Positions 6,448-13,914 of a stretch of DNA of 16,564 bases are shown in pieces. The translations under genes were made by a program, and so were the position numbers. The notes beneath the pieces are model-generated. The model was not told where the DNA came from, did no database searches, and worked only from the letters and a program-made list of their open reading frames with translations. Each line of letters opens with the position of its first letter. Position 1 is the first letter of the stretch. The stretch lies in NCBI GenBank assembly GCA_015487645.1, contig WFPH01000145.1:1-16564 (forward strand), read 5' to 3'. The stretch comes from Thermosulfurimonas sp. GTDB taxonomy: Bacteria > Desulfobacterota > Thermodesulfobacteria > Thermodesulfobacteriales > Thermodesulfobacteriaceae.

Positions 6448-7632
6448 GTGAAATTCCTGCGCCGGATAGAGAATCAAACCCTGCTGGCCATCGTCCTGGC
6501 CATAATCCTGGCTCTGATTTTTCCCTCTCTTTTCCTCCGATTCGAAGTCCTAGGGAAGACCTTTCTCCGGCTTTTAAAGATGGTGGTGGCCCCGCTCATT
6601 TTCACCTCGGTCTTCATGAGCCTGGTGCACCTAAAGGACCTTCGCATCCTTGAACGCCTGGGGTTTCGCACCCTGGCCTATTATCTGGGGACCACGGCCC
6701 TTTCGGTCTTCACAGGGCTTTTTCTCGTAAACCTTGTCCGACCCTCCGCCGAAATCACCTTGGTCGAGACCCCCAAACTCCGGGCCCTTTCCCTTTCGGA
6801 TCTTTTCCTAGGTCTTTTCCCGGAGAACGTGGTACAGAGTTTTGCCCGGACGGAGGTCATTCCCATCATCTTTTTCGCCTTCGTGCTGGCGCTGGCGGCC
6901 CTGAAAGTCGGCCCGAAAGCCGAACCCCTGAAAAGGTTTTTCGAGGCCCTGAACGAGACCCTGCTGGCCCTCACCCGCGGCCTCATTCGCCTCACTCCGA
7001 TGGGAGTCTTTTTCCTGGTGGGTGCCCTGGTGGCCCGCGAGGGCCTCGCACCCCTTCTTTCGCTGGCCGAATACGCGGGCACGGTGGTCCTGGGATTGGC
7101 CCTTCACGGAGGACTCACCCTACCTCTCCTCCTTTATCTTTTCACCCGGACCAATCCCTGGGGCTACTTCTTGACCGTGCGCGAGGCCCCGTTTCTGGCC
7201 CTCTCCACGGCCTCAAGCTCCGCCACTCTGCCGGTGACCCTGGAGGTGGCCGAGGAGAAGGCCCGGATTAAACCGGAGGTGGCCGGTTTTATCCTTCCCC
7301 TCGGCTCTACCATCAACATGGACGGCACGGCCCTTTACGAGGCTGTAGCCGCCATGTTTATCGCTTATTCTTACGGTCTCAAGCTCGGGATCTTCCAGCA
7401 GATGCTGATCTTCCTCACGGCGGTGCTGGCCTCGGTAGGAGCGGCCGGCATCCCCAGCGCCGGCCTGGTGACCATGACGCTAGTCCTCCAGTCGGTGGGA
7501 CTCCCCCTTGAAGGGCTGGGGCTGATCTTGGCCGTAGACCGATTTCTGGATATGCTACGCACAAGTGTGAACGTTTGGGGAGACCTGGTGGGGGCCAAGA
7601 TCATCGACACCTGGTTTTCCAAGGAGGCCTGA
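6448..7632 (+). CDS. Dicarboxylate/acidic amino acid:cation symporter (DAACS/SLC1 family)
   Basis: A 394-residue inner membrane transporter of the GltP/DctA/Glt(Ph) family, probably taking up glutamate, aspartate or a C4-dicarboxylate with Na+ or H+. About eight hydrophobic segments and two re-entrant hairpins are visible. Hallmarks: serine-rich hairpin tip SSSATLP (256-262), NMDGT (290-294), AGIPSAG (333-339), and the last-helix signature with Asp368, Arg371, Asn375 and Asp379. These match the Glt(Ph) substrate residues Asp394 and Arg397 and the Na+ residues Asn401 and Asp405; Arg371 implies a second carboxylate in the substrate. Start is GTG with a GGGG-type Shine-Dalgarno about 10 bases upstream. 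It is divergent from argB; the next gene starts right after its stop. Confidence 0.93.
   Translation: MKFLRRIENQTLLAIVLAIILALIFPSLFLRFEVLGKTFLRLLKMVVAPLIFTSVFMSLVHLKDLRILERLGFRTLAYYLGTTALSVFTGLFLVNLVRPSAEITLVETPKLRALSLSDLFLGLFPENVVQSFARTEVIPIIFFAFVLALAALKVGPKAEPLKRFFEALNETLLALTRGLIRLTPMGVFFLVGALVAREGLAPLLSLAEYAGTVVLGLALHGGLTLPLLLYLFTRTNPWGYFLTVREAPFLALSTASSSATLPVTLEVAEEKARIKPEVAGFILPLGSTINMDGTALYEAVAAMFIAYSYGLKLGIFQQMLIFLTAVLASVGAAGIPSAGLVTMTLVLQSVGLPLEGLGLILAVDRFLDMLRTSVNVWGDLVGAKIIDTWFSKEA
7621..7627 (+). promoter_or_regulatory. Strong Shine-Dalgarno that decides the HARP start
   Basis: AAGGAGG lies in the last codons of the symporter, 6 bases before ATC at 7634 and with no ATG, GTG or TTG in the matching frame anywhere between 7571 and 7784. 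It is the reason for placing the next gene's start at ATC. Confidence 0.7.
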
Positions 7633-7633
7633 G

Positions 7634-8227
7634 ATCACATCTCTTCACGAAAAAGAACGCCTCATCCCGGACACCAGTATCTTCACCAATCCGGACGTAT
7701 ATCGTCAGTTCGGTGAGACCCCAGCCGGAGCCTTCAGGAACTTCCTGGAGCTGGCGGCCGAGGCCGATGGCCTTTCAGTCTACATGCCCTCGTCCATTTA
7801 CGAAGAACTCAAAAAGATGGTGAAAGACCTCCGCATACCGCCCCGGGCCAGGGCCATTTTCAAGGTGAAGTCCCCCCGTAAGTACGAGCTCCAGATCCCG
7901 GCCTTCCTCCTCTATGAGTTCATCGAAGATCTTCGCAAGCGTATAAACAAGGGTTTGCGGGTGGCGGAAGAGGCCGTAAGGCTCTCCTCGGGGAAAAAAC
8001 CCGACGAGGTCATCAACATTCTGCGCCGCAAGTACCGGGAGGCCTTGCGGGAAGGGATCGTAGACAGCCGGGAGGACCTCGAATTGATCCTTCTGGCCCT
8101 GGAGCTGGATGGCATCGTGCTTTCGGCCGACCGCGGAGTGCTCCTCATGGCCGACAAGCTAGGCATACGCTATGTGCCCCCGAACGAGATCCGCGAAACC
8201 CTGGAAGGCTTTCGTTATCTAGGTTAG
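7634..8227 (+). CDS. RNA-free ribonuclease P, HARP/UPF0278 family (PIN-like nuclease), ATC start
   Basis: About 197 residues, counted from a proposed ATC start. The family (Aquifex aq_880 and homologues, formerly called RNA ligase partner proteins) is a minimal protein-only RNase P that removes tRNA 5' leaders using a metal-dependent PIN-type site. Seen here: PDTSIFTNPDVY with Asp13, VKSPRKYE, RINKGLR, then DSRED-LELILLALELDG-IVLSAD with Asp144, Asp148 and Asp166, and ADKLGI (Asp174). As I recall, the Aquifex catalytic residues are Asp7, 138, 142 and 160, a constant offset of six. Starting at the first in-frame ATG (7784) would delete the first catalytic Asp and strand. It follows the symporter stop by one base and overlaps the convergent kamA-like gene by 9 bases. 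RNase P activity is inferred from the family. Confidence 0.88.
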   Translation: MTSLHEKERLIPDTSIFTNPDVYRQFGETPAGAFRNFLELAAEADGLSVYMPSSIYEELKKMVKDLRIPPRARAIFKVKSPRKYELQIPAFLLYEFIEDLRKRINKGLRVAEEAVRLSSGKKPDEVINILRRKYREALREGIVDSREDLELILLALELDGIVLSADRGVLLMADKLGIRYVPPNEIRETLEGFRYLG

Positions 8228-9346
8228 GGCCTGATCGAAGAGCGGAGCTTCTTCCACCAGCTCCTGGTAATCGTCCAGCCAGTAGGCTTCTGGGTTCCGC
8301 CGGTAAACCAGAACCTTTCCGGTATCCTGATTGCGAGCCGCTCGGTGGAACTTGAAGATCGCGTGTTCGGAGGTCAAGGCCACGATCTCAAGCTTCCCCA
8401 TAGCGTGAGACATCACGAAACGGACGCGCTTGGCCACCCCGGAGACCCGGCCTCTGGCGGCCTCGAAAATCCGGTACCCCCTTTCGATGGGCACGGCGTA
8501 GGGTTTGTTCCCTACGGTGGGCCGACACTGAAAGACATAGTAAGGCGAAACCCCTATGCCAGCAAGCGTCCGGAAAAGCTCGGCTAGAACCCCCGGATCG
8601 TCGTTCACCCCGGCGATAAGCGGACATTGGTTCAGAAGATGCACCCCGGCCCGCATGAGGAGCTCGCAGGCCTTTTCGGCCTCGGGGGTAATCTCCCGGG
8701 GATGATCGAAGTGGGTCACAAGGTAAATGCGCTTTCCAGGGCGACTGTAAGTCTTGAGGACCTCCAGAAGCTCCGGATCGTTCAGGATCCTCTCGGGCCA
8801 GTAAGAAAGGATACGGCTACCCAGACGAATGAAACGCACATGGGGCACCCGTCGCACGGCCTCGATCAACTCCTTGAGCCTGGCCGTGGATAACATGAGG
8901 GCGTCTCCGCCGGAAAAGATCACGTTAGTAACCTCGGGGTGCTTTTCAAGGTATCGAATAAGACCGGCCAGATCCCTGAGACGCTCTTCGCGTTTTTCCG
9001 GAGTCTGCAGGAAAAGCCGCTTGCGGAAACAATAACGACAGAGCCCGGCACAACGATCCGAGGCCAGGACCAGGACCGTCGAATCGTACTTATGCTGCAC
9101 CCCCTCCATCACGGTGTAGCTGACCTCGCTGGAGGGGTCGAGGCGCCCCCAGGATTCAAGTTCTCTCTCATCCGGGACCACCACCCGGCGGAGAGGATCT
9201 TCCGGATCGTTAAAGTTAATGAGTCTCAAATAATACGAGGAACAAAAAAAGGGAAATCTCTCGGCCACTCTCTCAAGACGCGCCCGCTCCTCCGCCGAAA
9301 GCGGCAACTCCGAAAGATCCTTTACAAACTGCACCTTATGAGGCAT
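8219..9346 (-). CDS. KamA-family radical SAM aminomutase-like enzyme, substrate uncertain
   Basis: 375 residues. KamA enzymes use a [4Fe-4S] cluster, SAM and PLP to move an amino group between carbons 2 and 3 of an amino acid. The radical SAM motif CAGLCRYC gives Cys99, Cys103 and Cys106; Arg110 in FRKR matches the carboxylate-binding Arg of lysine 2,3-aminomutase. Also seen are FSGGDAL, THFDHPREIT, GVNDDP and PYYVFQCR. The PLP lysine is probably Lys318 in SHAMGK, replacing the usual PGGGGK. The two lysine-binding aspartates of the Clostridium enzyme appear replaced (Arg275 and Val311). Start: the in-frame GTG at 9355 is part of the GGGAGGTG Shine-Dalgarno, which lies 8 bases before the ATG at 9346. 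It has its own promoter at 9415-9442. Confidence 0.9.
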   Translation of the reverse strand: MPHKVQFVKDLSELPLSAEERARLERVAERFPFFCSSYYLRLINFNDPEDPLRRVVVPDERELESWGRLDPSSEVSYTVMEGVQHKYDSTVLVLASDRCAGLCRYCFRKRLFLQTPEKREERLRDLAGLIRYLEKHPEVTNVIFSGGDALMLSTARLKELIEAVRRVPHVRFIRLGSRILSYWPERILNDPELLEVLKTYSRPGKRIYLVTHFDHPREITPEAEKACELLMRAGVHLLNQCPLIAGVNDDPGVLAELFRTLAGIGVSPYYVFQCRPTVGNKPYAVPIERGYRIFEAARGRVSGVAKRVRFVMSHAMGKLEIVALTSEHAIFKFHRAARNQDTGKVLVYRRNPEAYWLDDYQELVEEAPLFDQALT

Positions 9347-9402
9347 ATATTTCACCTCCCTTCTCTGACACTGAGGGGTGCCGGATTCGAAAGGATATGC
9401 GC

Positions 9403-9414
9403 GATTTTAAAATC
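9403..9414. promoter_or_regulatory. 12-base perfect palindrome over the predicted kamA-like transcription start
   Basis: GATTTTAAAATC reads the same on both strands and is centred at 9408.5, where transcription from the adjacent promoter should begin. It could be a repressor operator; AT-rich chance occurrence is possible. Confidence 0.35.
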
Positions 9415-9442
9415 AAAATAACGGCTACACGAGAAGTGTCAA
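9415..9442 (-). promoter_or_regulatory. Sigma70-like promoter of the kamA-like gene
   Basis: Minus strand consensus TTGACA (9442-9437), a 16-base spacer and TATTTT (9420-9415); start near 9408, leader of about 60 bases. The 149-base stretch between this gene and lptE holds nothing else I can support. Confidence 0.6.
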
Positions 9443-9495
9443 GCCTTCCGAGCTCTCAAAAAGAGGTGATCAAAGAGAATTGTGACCCTAAAAAT

Positions 9496-10011
9496 TCAAA
9501 AAGAGGCCGTTATTTGGTGATAAATAATCTCGGCCAGGTCTTCGGCAAGTTTACGAAGAGCCGCTTCCCTTCCAGGATCGAGAAGTCCGGAGGCCGTACC
9601 TTCTACGGGATAGTTCTCGTAACGCGAAAGGTTTTCGTTCTGCCAAATGAGACGGCCCTCACGGCTTCGCATCCGGGCTGCCACCCGTACGGAAACCCTT
9701 CTCTGGAGAGTTTCGGTGTAAACATCGTAGGAGATCCCCCCAATGGTAAGACGCTTGATCTCGCCAGAGAGTACTAAATCGGCTTTTTCCGGAGAATCTA
9801 CCAACTTTACAAATCCACTCCGGGCGAAACGCCGGCGCAGGGCCTCGGAAAGCCACACCCCAGCCCGGGTCTCCGAAGTCCGGTTCTGAAAGATCTCCAC
9901 ATAGATCGTACGCCAAGCAGGCGAAAAACCCGGTGGCCTCCCGCGAAGGCTATAACCGCATCCAAAGAGAACCACCCAAAAAACAATCAGCCCTGCTCTA
10001 AGCGACCACAA
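9496..10011 (-). CDS. lptE: LPS-assembly lipoprotein LptE family
   Basis: A 171-residue outer membrane lipoprotein, the LptD partner that helps insert lipopolysaccharide into the outer leaflet. The signal peptide (residues 2-17, with Arg5 and a hydrophobic core VFWVVLF) ends in the lipobox LFGC, acylated Cys18, followed by GYSLRG, the typical LptE opening. The middle has the IYVEIFQNRTSE and LVLSGEIKRL strands of the fold, and the protein ends in a helical region (AALRKLAEDLAEII). Start: TTG at 10011 is the only good start upstream of the lipobox; GGGGAGG lies 10 bases before it, inside leuS, whose stop it overlaps by 14 bases. leuS-lptE is a conserved order in many Gram-negatives; the usual following gene holA is absent here. 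Confidence 0.88.
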   Translation of the reverse strand: MWSLRAGLIVFWVVLFGCGYSLRGRPPGFSPAWRTIYVEIFQNRTSETRAGVWLSEALRRRFARSGFVKLVDSPEKADLVLSGEIKRLTIGGISYDVYTETLQRRVSVRVAARMRSREGRLIWQNENLSRYENYPVEGTASGLLDPGREAALRKLAEDLAEIIYHQITASF

Positions 10012-12586
10012 AGTTGATGAGCCTCCCCGGCACAAAAACCACCTTGCGGATGGTCTTGCCTTCGATATGCCGCTTGACCTTGGGGGAAGCCAGGGCCGCC
10101 TCCCTGACCGTTTCCTCGTCCGCCCCCGGCGGAAGACGCAAGTTGTCACGCACCTTTCCGTTCACCTGGACCACGATGGTGACTTCCTCCTCCCGGGCGG
10201 CTTCTTCGTCGAAACTCGGCCAGGCCGCCTCGGAGATCAGGCCCTCCTCACCCAGGGCCTCCCAAAGTTCCTCGCAAAGGTGCGGAGTCATGGGAGCCAG
10301 CAGCAGCACCACCGTCCGGAGGGTCTCCTTGAGAACAGGCTGCAAAGCGGGTTCATTGGGGGAGACCTTTTTCAGGGTGTCCTCGAGGAAGTTAATCAGT
10401 TCCATGACCGCGGCGATAGCGGTGTTGAAGTGGAGACGCTCCTCAAGATCCTGGGTTACCTTGCGGATGGTTTGATGAGTCTTCCGGCGGAGGGCCCGAA
10501 GCTCCGGTGAGAGATCGCGCCCGTCCCCGGCGTAAGCTTTTACCTCCCAAAGTTCTCCGGCCCGCTCCTTCACCAGCTGGTAGAGCCTCTTTAGAAAACG
10601 GTAAGCCCCCTCAATACCATGATCGCTCCACTCGAGATCCCGCTCAGGAGGAGCCGCAAAGAGCATGAAAAGCCTCACGGTATCGGCCCCGTAACGACGG
10701 ATCATCTCGTCCGGGTCTACCACGTTGCACTTGCTCTTGGACATCTTCTCCGGCCGGCCCACGATGACCTTCTCGCCGCACCCTTCCTTAAGGCAGGTTC
10801 CCTCGGGGGAGACCTCTTCCGGATAGAGCCAGCCGTGTTTCGGACAGCGATAGGGTTCCTTGATGACCATCCCCTGAGTGAGCAGTCGCTCGAAAGGTTC
10901 GTCGAGATCCAGGTAGCCCAGATCTCGGAGCACCCGTGTGAAGAATCGGGCGTAAAGGAGATGAAGAATGGCGTGTTCGATGCCTCCGATGTACTGATCC
11001 ACCGGAAGCCAGTAGTGAGCCTTTTCTCGATCAAGGGGATCCTTGGCCTCCGGGCAGGCAAACCGGGCAAAGTACCAGGAGGACTCCACAAAGGTGTCGA
11101 AGGTGTCGGTCTCACGGCGAGCCGGCCCTCCACATCGGGGACAGGTGGTCTTCACGAAACTTTCGAGCTTGGGAAGAGGGGAGCGACCGGCTTCGTCGAG
11201 CTGGGCGTTTAAGGGAAGCTTTACTGGAAGGTTCTCCGGCTTCTCGGGGACGATTCCGCAGCGGTCGCAGTAAATCACCGGGATGGGACATCCCCAGTAA
11301 CGCTGTCGGCTGACCCCCCAGTCCCGCAGGCGATAAGTCACCCGCCGGCGACCAAGGCCCTCCTTTTCCAGATGCTCCACCACTGCCCGTTTAGCATCCT
11401 CGCTGGGCAGCCCGGTAAAGGGCCCGGAGTTCACCATGATCCCGGGGGCCTCGTAGGCCTCCTCGAGCTGCTCGGGATCGAGATCACGATCTTCGGGCTG
11501 GATGACCACCTTGATGGGCAGACCGTATTTCTTGGCAAACTCGAAGTCCCGCTGATCATGGGCCGGCACGGCCATGACCGCTCCGGTACCGTACTCCATA
11601 AGGACAAAGTTGGCGGCAAAGATCGGAACCCTTGCACCGGTCAGGGGATGGATGGCATGGGCCTCAAGGAAAAGTCCCTCCTTTTCCGCCAGGCCCTCTT
11701 CGATCTCTCTCCTAGCCCGGCGGCAACGCTCCCGGAAATCGGCCAAGGCCTGTGTAAGGCCGGCCCTTTCGGCCAGGCGCTCGGCCATGGGGTGTTCCGG
11801 AGAGAGGGAAAGGAAGGTCACCCCGTAGAGGGTGTCCGGCCGGGTGGTAAAGACCGTGATTCTCTCGGGAAAACCTTCCACCGCAAACTCGATCTCTGCC
11901 CCCTCGCTTTTTCCTATCCAGTTCCGCTGCATGGTGAGAACCTTCTCCGGCCATTTCCCGCGCAGCTTCTCAAGACCCGCGAGGAGCTCTTCCGCATAGG
12001 CCGTAATCCGGAAGAACCAGCCCTCCATCTCCCGCTGGATGACCTCCGTGCCACAGCGCCAGCAGGCCCCGTCCTCCACTTGTTCGTTGGCCAGCACCGT
12101 GTGGCAGCTCGGGCACCAGTTCACCAGGGTCTTTTTACGGTAAGCCAGCCCGCGCTCAAGCATCTGGATGAAAAAGAGCTGCTCGTGCCGGTAGTACTCG
12201 TGATCACAGGTGGCCAGCTCCCTGATCCAGTCGTAGCTGAAACCCAGGCGCCGGAGCTGACGGCGCATGTAGTCTATGTTGTCGTAGGTCCAGTCCGCGG
12301 GATGGACCCCGTGCTTGAGGGCGGCGTTCTCGGCCGGAAGTCCAAAGGCATCCCAGCCCATGGGATGGAGCACATTGAACCCCCGCATCCTTTTGTAGCG
12401 GGCGATCACATCCCCGATAGTGTAGTTTCGCACATGCCCCATGTGGATACGGCCCGAAGGATAGGGAAACATCTCGAGCACGTAGTACTTGGGCTTGTCC
12501 GGGTCCTCGCTCACCCGGAATATGCCCCTCTCCTCCCAGACCTTCTGCCACTTGGACTCGATTTCCTCCGGCCGATACTCCGCCAT
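9998..12586 (-). CDS. leuS: Leucyl-tRNA synthetase
   Basis: An 862-residue class I aminoacyl-tRNA synthetase that charges tRNA-Leu. The HIGH-type motif HMGH is at 48-51 and KMSKS at 614-618. The CP1 editing domain shows TTRPDT (247-252) and the GTGAVMAVPAHD block with Asp344, needed for hydrolysis of mischarged tRNA. Zinc-knuckle pairs are visible: Cys158/Cys161 with Cys175/Cys178, and Cys440/Cys443 with Cys482/Cys485. A further Cys/His-rich insertion (Cys581, His584, Cys598, Cys603) precedes KMSKS in place of the larger leucine-specific domain. The ATG has AAGGAGGG just upstream that overlaps the icd stop, indicating coupling; lptE overlaps its 3' end. Confidence 0.98.
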   Translation of the reverse strand: MAEYRPEEIESKWQKVWEERGIFRVSEDPDKPKYYVLEMFPYPSGRIHMGHVRNYTIGDVIARYKRMRGFNVLHPMGWDAFGLPAENAALKHGVHPADWTYDNIDYMRRQLRRLGFSYDWIRELATCDHEYYRHEQLFFIQMLERGLAYRKKTLVNWCPSCHTVLANEQVEDGACWRCGTEVIQREMEGWFFRITAYAEELLAGLEKLRGKWPEKVLTMQRNWIGKSEGAEIEFAVEGFPERITVFTTRPDTLYGVTFLSLSPEHPMAERLAERAGLTQALADFRERCRRARREIEEGLAEKEGLFLEAHAIHPLTGARVPIFAANFVLMEYGTGAVMAVPAHDQRDFEFAKKYGLPIKVVIQPEDRDLDPEQLEEAYEAPGIMVNSGPFTGLPSEDAKRAVVEHLEKEGLGRRRVTYRLRDWGVSRQRYWGCPIPVIYCDRCGIVPEKPENLPVKLPLNAQLDEAGRSPLPKLESFVKTTCPRCGGPARRETDTFDTFVESSWYFARFACPEAKDPLDREKAHYWLPVDQYIGGIEHAILHLLYARFFTRVLRDLGYLDLDEPFERLLTQGMVIKEPYRCPKHGWLYPEEVSPEGTCLKEGCGEKVIVGRPEKMSKSKCNVVDPDEMIRRYGADTVRLFMLFAAPPERDLEWSDHGIEGAYRFLKRLYQLVKERAGELWEVKAYAGDGRDLSPELRALRRKTHQTIRKVTQDLEERLHFNTAIAAVMELINFLEDTLKKVSPNEPALQPVLKETLRTVVLLLAPMTPHLCEELWEALGEEGLISEAAWPSFDEEAAREEEVTIVVQVNGKVRDNLRLPPGADEETVREAALASPKVKRHIEGKTIRKVVFVPGRLINFVVA

Positions 12587-12596
12587 CCCGCCCTCC

Positions 12597-13820
12597 TTAA
12601 AGGCTTTTGATATTCTCGATCACGGCCTCCCCGAACTCCGAACACTTGACCTCTTTGGCCCCCTCGATCTGGCGGGCGAGATCGTAGGTCACGATCTTCT
12701 GCTGGACCGTGCGGGCGATGCCCTCCCAGACCAGATCCGCGGCCTCCTGCCAGCCGAGGTACTCGAGCATCATCATCCCGGAAAGGATAAGCGAGGAGGG
12801 ATTGACCTTATCCTGACCCGCGTACTTAGGAGCCGAGCCGTGGGTGGCCTCAAATACGGCGTAACCGTCACCGATGTTGCCCCCGGGAGCCATGCCTAAT
12901 CCCCCGACCTGAGCGGCCAGGGCATCGGACATGTAATCCCCGTTGAGATTAGGCATAGCAAGGACGCTATAGTCCTCCGGCCGCAGGAGGGCCCACTGGA
13001 ACATGGCATCCGCGATACGATCCTTGATCACCACCACCCCTTGGGGAACACCCTCGGGATAGCGCTCGGCGACCTCGGCTTCGGGCACGGTCTTTTCCGG
13101 AAATTCCTCCCGGGCCACCTCATAGCCCCACTTACAAAAGGCCCCCTCGGTAAACTTCATGATGTTACCCTTGTGCACCAAGGTCACGCTGGGTTTCCCG
13201 CGGGCGATCGCGTACTGAATGGCCTTGCGCACTAAGCGTTTGGTCCCAAAGGGGCTTATGGGCTTGATCCCGATCCCGGAATCCGGGCGTATTTCCTTCC
13301 CGAACTCCTCCCGGATGAATTCAATGAGCCTTCGGGCCTCCTTTGAGCCCGATTCCCATTCTATCCCGGCATAAACGTCCTCGGTGTTTTCCCGGAAGAC
13401 CACCATGTCCACCTTTTCGGGGTGTTTCACCGGGCTCGGAGTCCCTGGCACCCAGCGCACCGGCCGCACACAGGCGTAAAGATCGAGCACCTGCCGAATG
13501 GTCACGTTGAGGCTACGTATACCTCCCCCGACCGGAGTGGTAAGCGGCCCCTTGATGGCCACTACGTGCTCTTTGATGGCCTTAAGGGTTTCCTCCGGAA
13601 GGTAAGAGCCGGTGGCCTCCTTGGCCTTCTCTCCGGCTAGGATTTCCTTCCAGTGGATCCGACGACGGCCTCCATAGGCCTTCTCTACCGCAGCCTCAAG
13701 AACCTTTTTCATCACCGGAGTGATGTCCACCCCGATCCCGTCGCCCTCAATGTAGGGAATGATGGGCTCATCCGGAACGGAAAGAGTACCATCGGCTTTG
13801 AGTTGAATTTTTTCCGCCAT
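12597..13820 (-). CDS. icd: NADP+-dependent isocitrate dehydrogenase
   Basis: 407 residues, converting isocitrate to 2-oxoglutarate and CO2 with NADP+, or the reverse in a reductive cycle. The substrate loop GGGIRSLN carries Ser103, the residue phosphorylated in the E. coli enzyme, though no kinase is seen here. The family signature NLNGDYMSDALAAQVGG covers residues 291-307. Cofactor residues Lys332-Tyr333, Tyr379 and Arg383 match the NADP+ set of the E. coli enzyme (Lys344, Tyr345, Tyr391, Arg395), so NADP+ specificity is expected. Length fits the E. coli-type homodimer. AAGGAGG lies 5 bases before the ATG. First gene of the icd-leuS-lptE operon; leuS starts 10 bases after its stop. Confidence 0.97.
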   Translation of the reverse strand: MAEKIQLKADGTLSVPDEPIIPYIEGDGIGVDITPVMKKVLEAAVEKAYGGRRRIHWKEILAGEKAKEATGSYLPEETLKAIKEHVVAIKGPLTTPVGGGIRSLNVTIRQVLDLYACVRPVRWVPGTPSPVKHPEKVDMVVFRENTEDVYAGIEWESGSKEARRLIEFIREEFGKEIRPDSGIGIKPISPFGTKRLVRKAIQYAIARGKPSVTLVHKGNIMKFTEGAFCKWGYEVAREEFPEKTVPEAEVAERYPEGVPQGVVVIKDRIADAMFQWALLRPEDYSVLAMPNLNGDYMSDALAAQVGGLGMAPGGNIGDGYAVFEATHGSAPKYAGQDKVNPSSLILSGMMMLEYLGWQEAADLVWEGIARTVQQKIVTYDLARQIEGAKEVKCSEFGEAVIENIKSL

Positions 13821-13840
13821 AGAAGCCTCCTTACCTGGAG

Positions 13841-13861
13841 TTTAGGCTTACCTACCCTAAA
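13841..13861 (-). repeat. Short inverted repeat in the icd leader
   Basis: TTTAGG (13841-13846) and CCTAAA (13856-13861) form a 6-bp inverted repeat with a 9-base gap, between the probable icd promoter area and its Shine-Dalgarno. It could be an operator or a small leader hairpin. I could not identify a convincing icd -35/-10 pair. Confidence 0.25.
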
Positions 13862-13882
13862 AGGGCCACCTTTACAATCCCC

Positions 13883-13911
13883 TTTACGCCCGCATGGCGC
13901 AAGGCTAAATT
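13883..13911 (+). promoter_or_regulatory. Promoter of udg-nfeD, possibly leaderless
   Basis: TTTACG (13883-13888), a 17-base spacer and TAAATT (13906-13911). The predicted start falls at about 13918, on the second of two adjacent ATG codons, and no Shine-Dalgarno precedes them. Confidence 0.5.
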
Positions 13912-13914
13912 GGA

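Noticed and set aside
7575..7823. Open frame from 7575 spanning the symporter-HARP junction
   Set aside because: It is out of frame with both genes and encodes low-complexity Pro/Ser/Arg sequence with no homology pattern.
11372..12610. Long open frame (over 400 codons) on the plus strand opposite leuS
   Set aside because: It mirrors the leuS coding frame; high GC at third positions opens antisense frames. No recognisable protein motifs, and it runs past leuS into icd. The same applies to open frames at 3319-4167 opposite hcp and 5907-6653 opposite argB.
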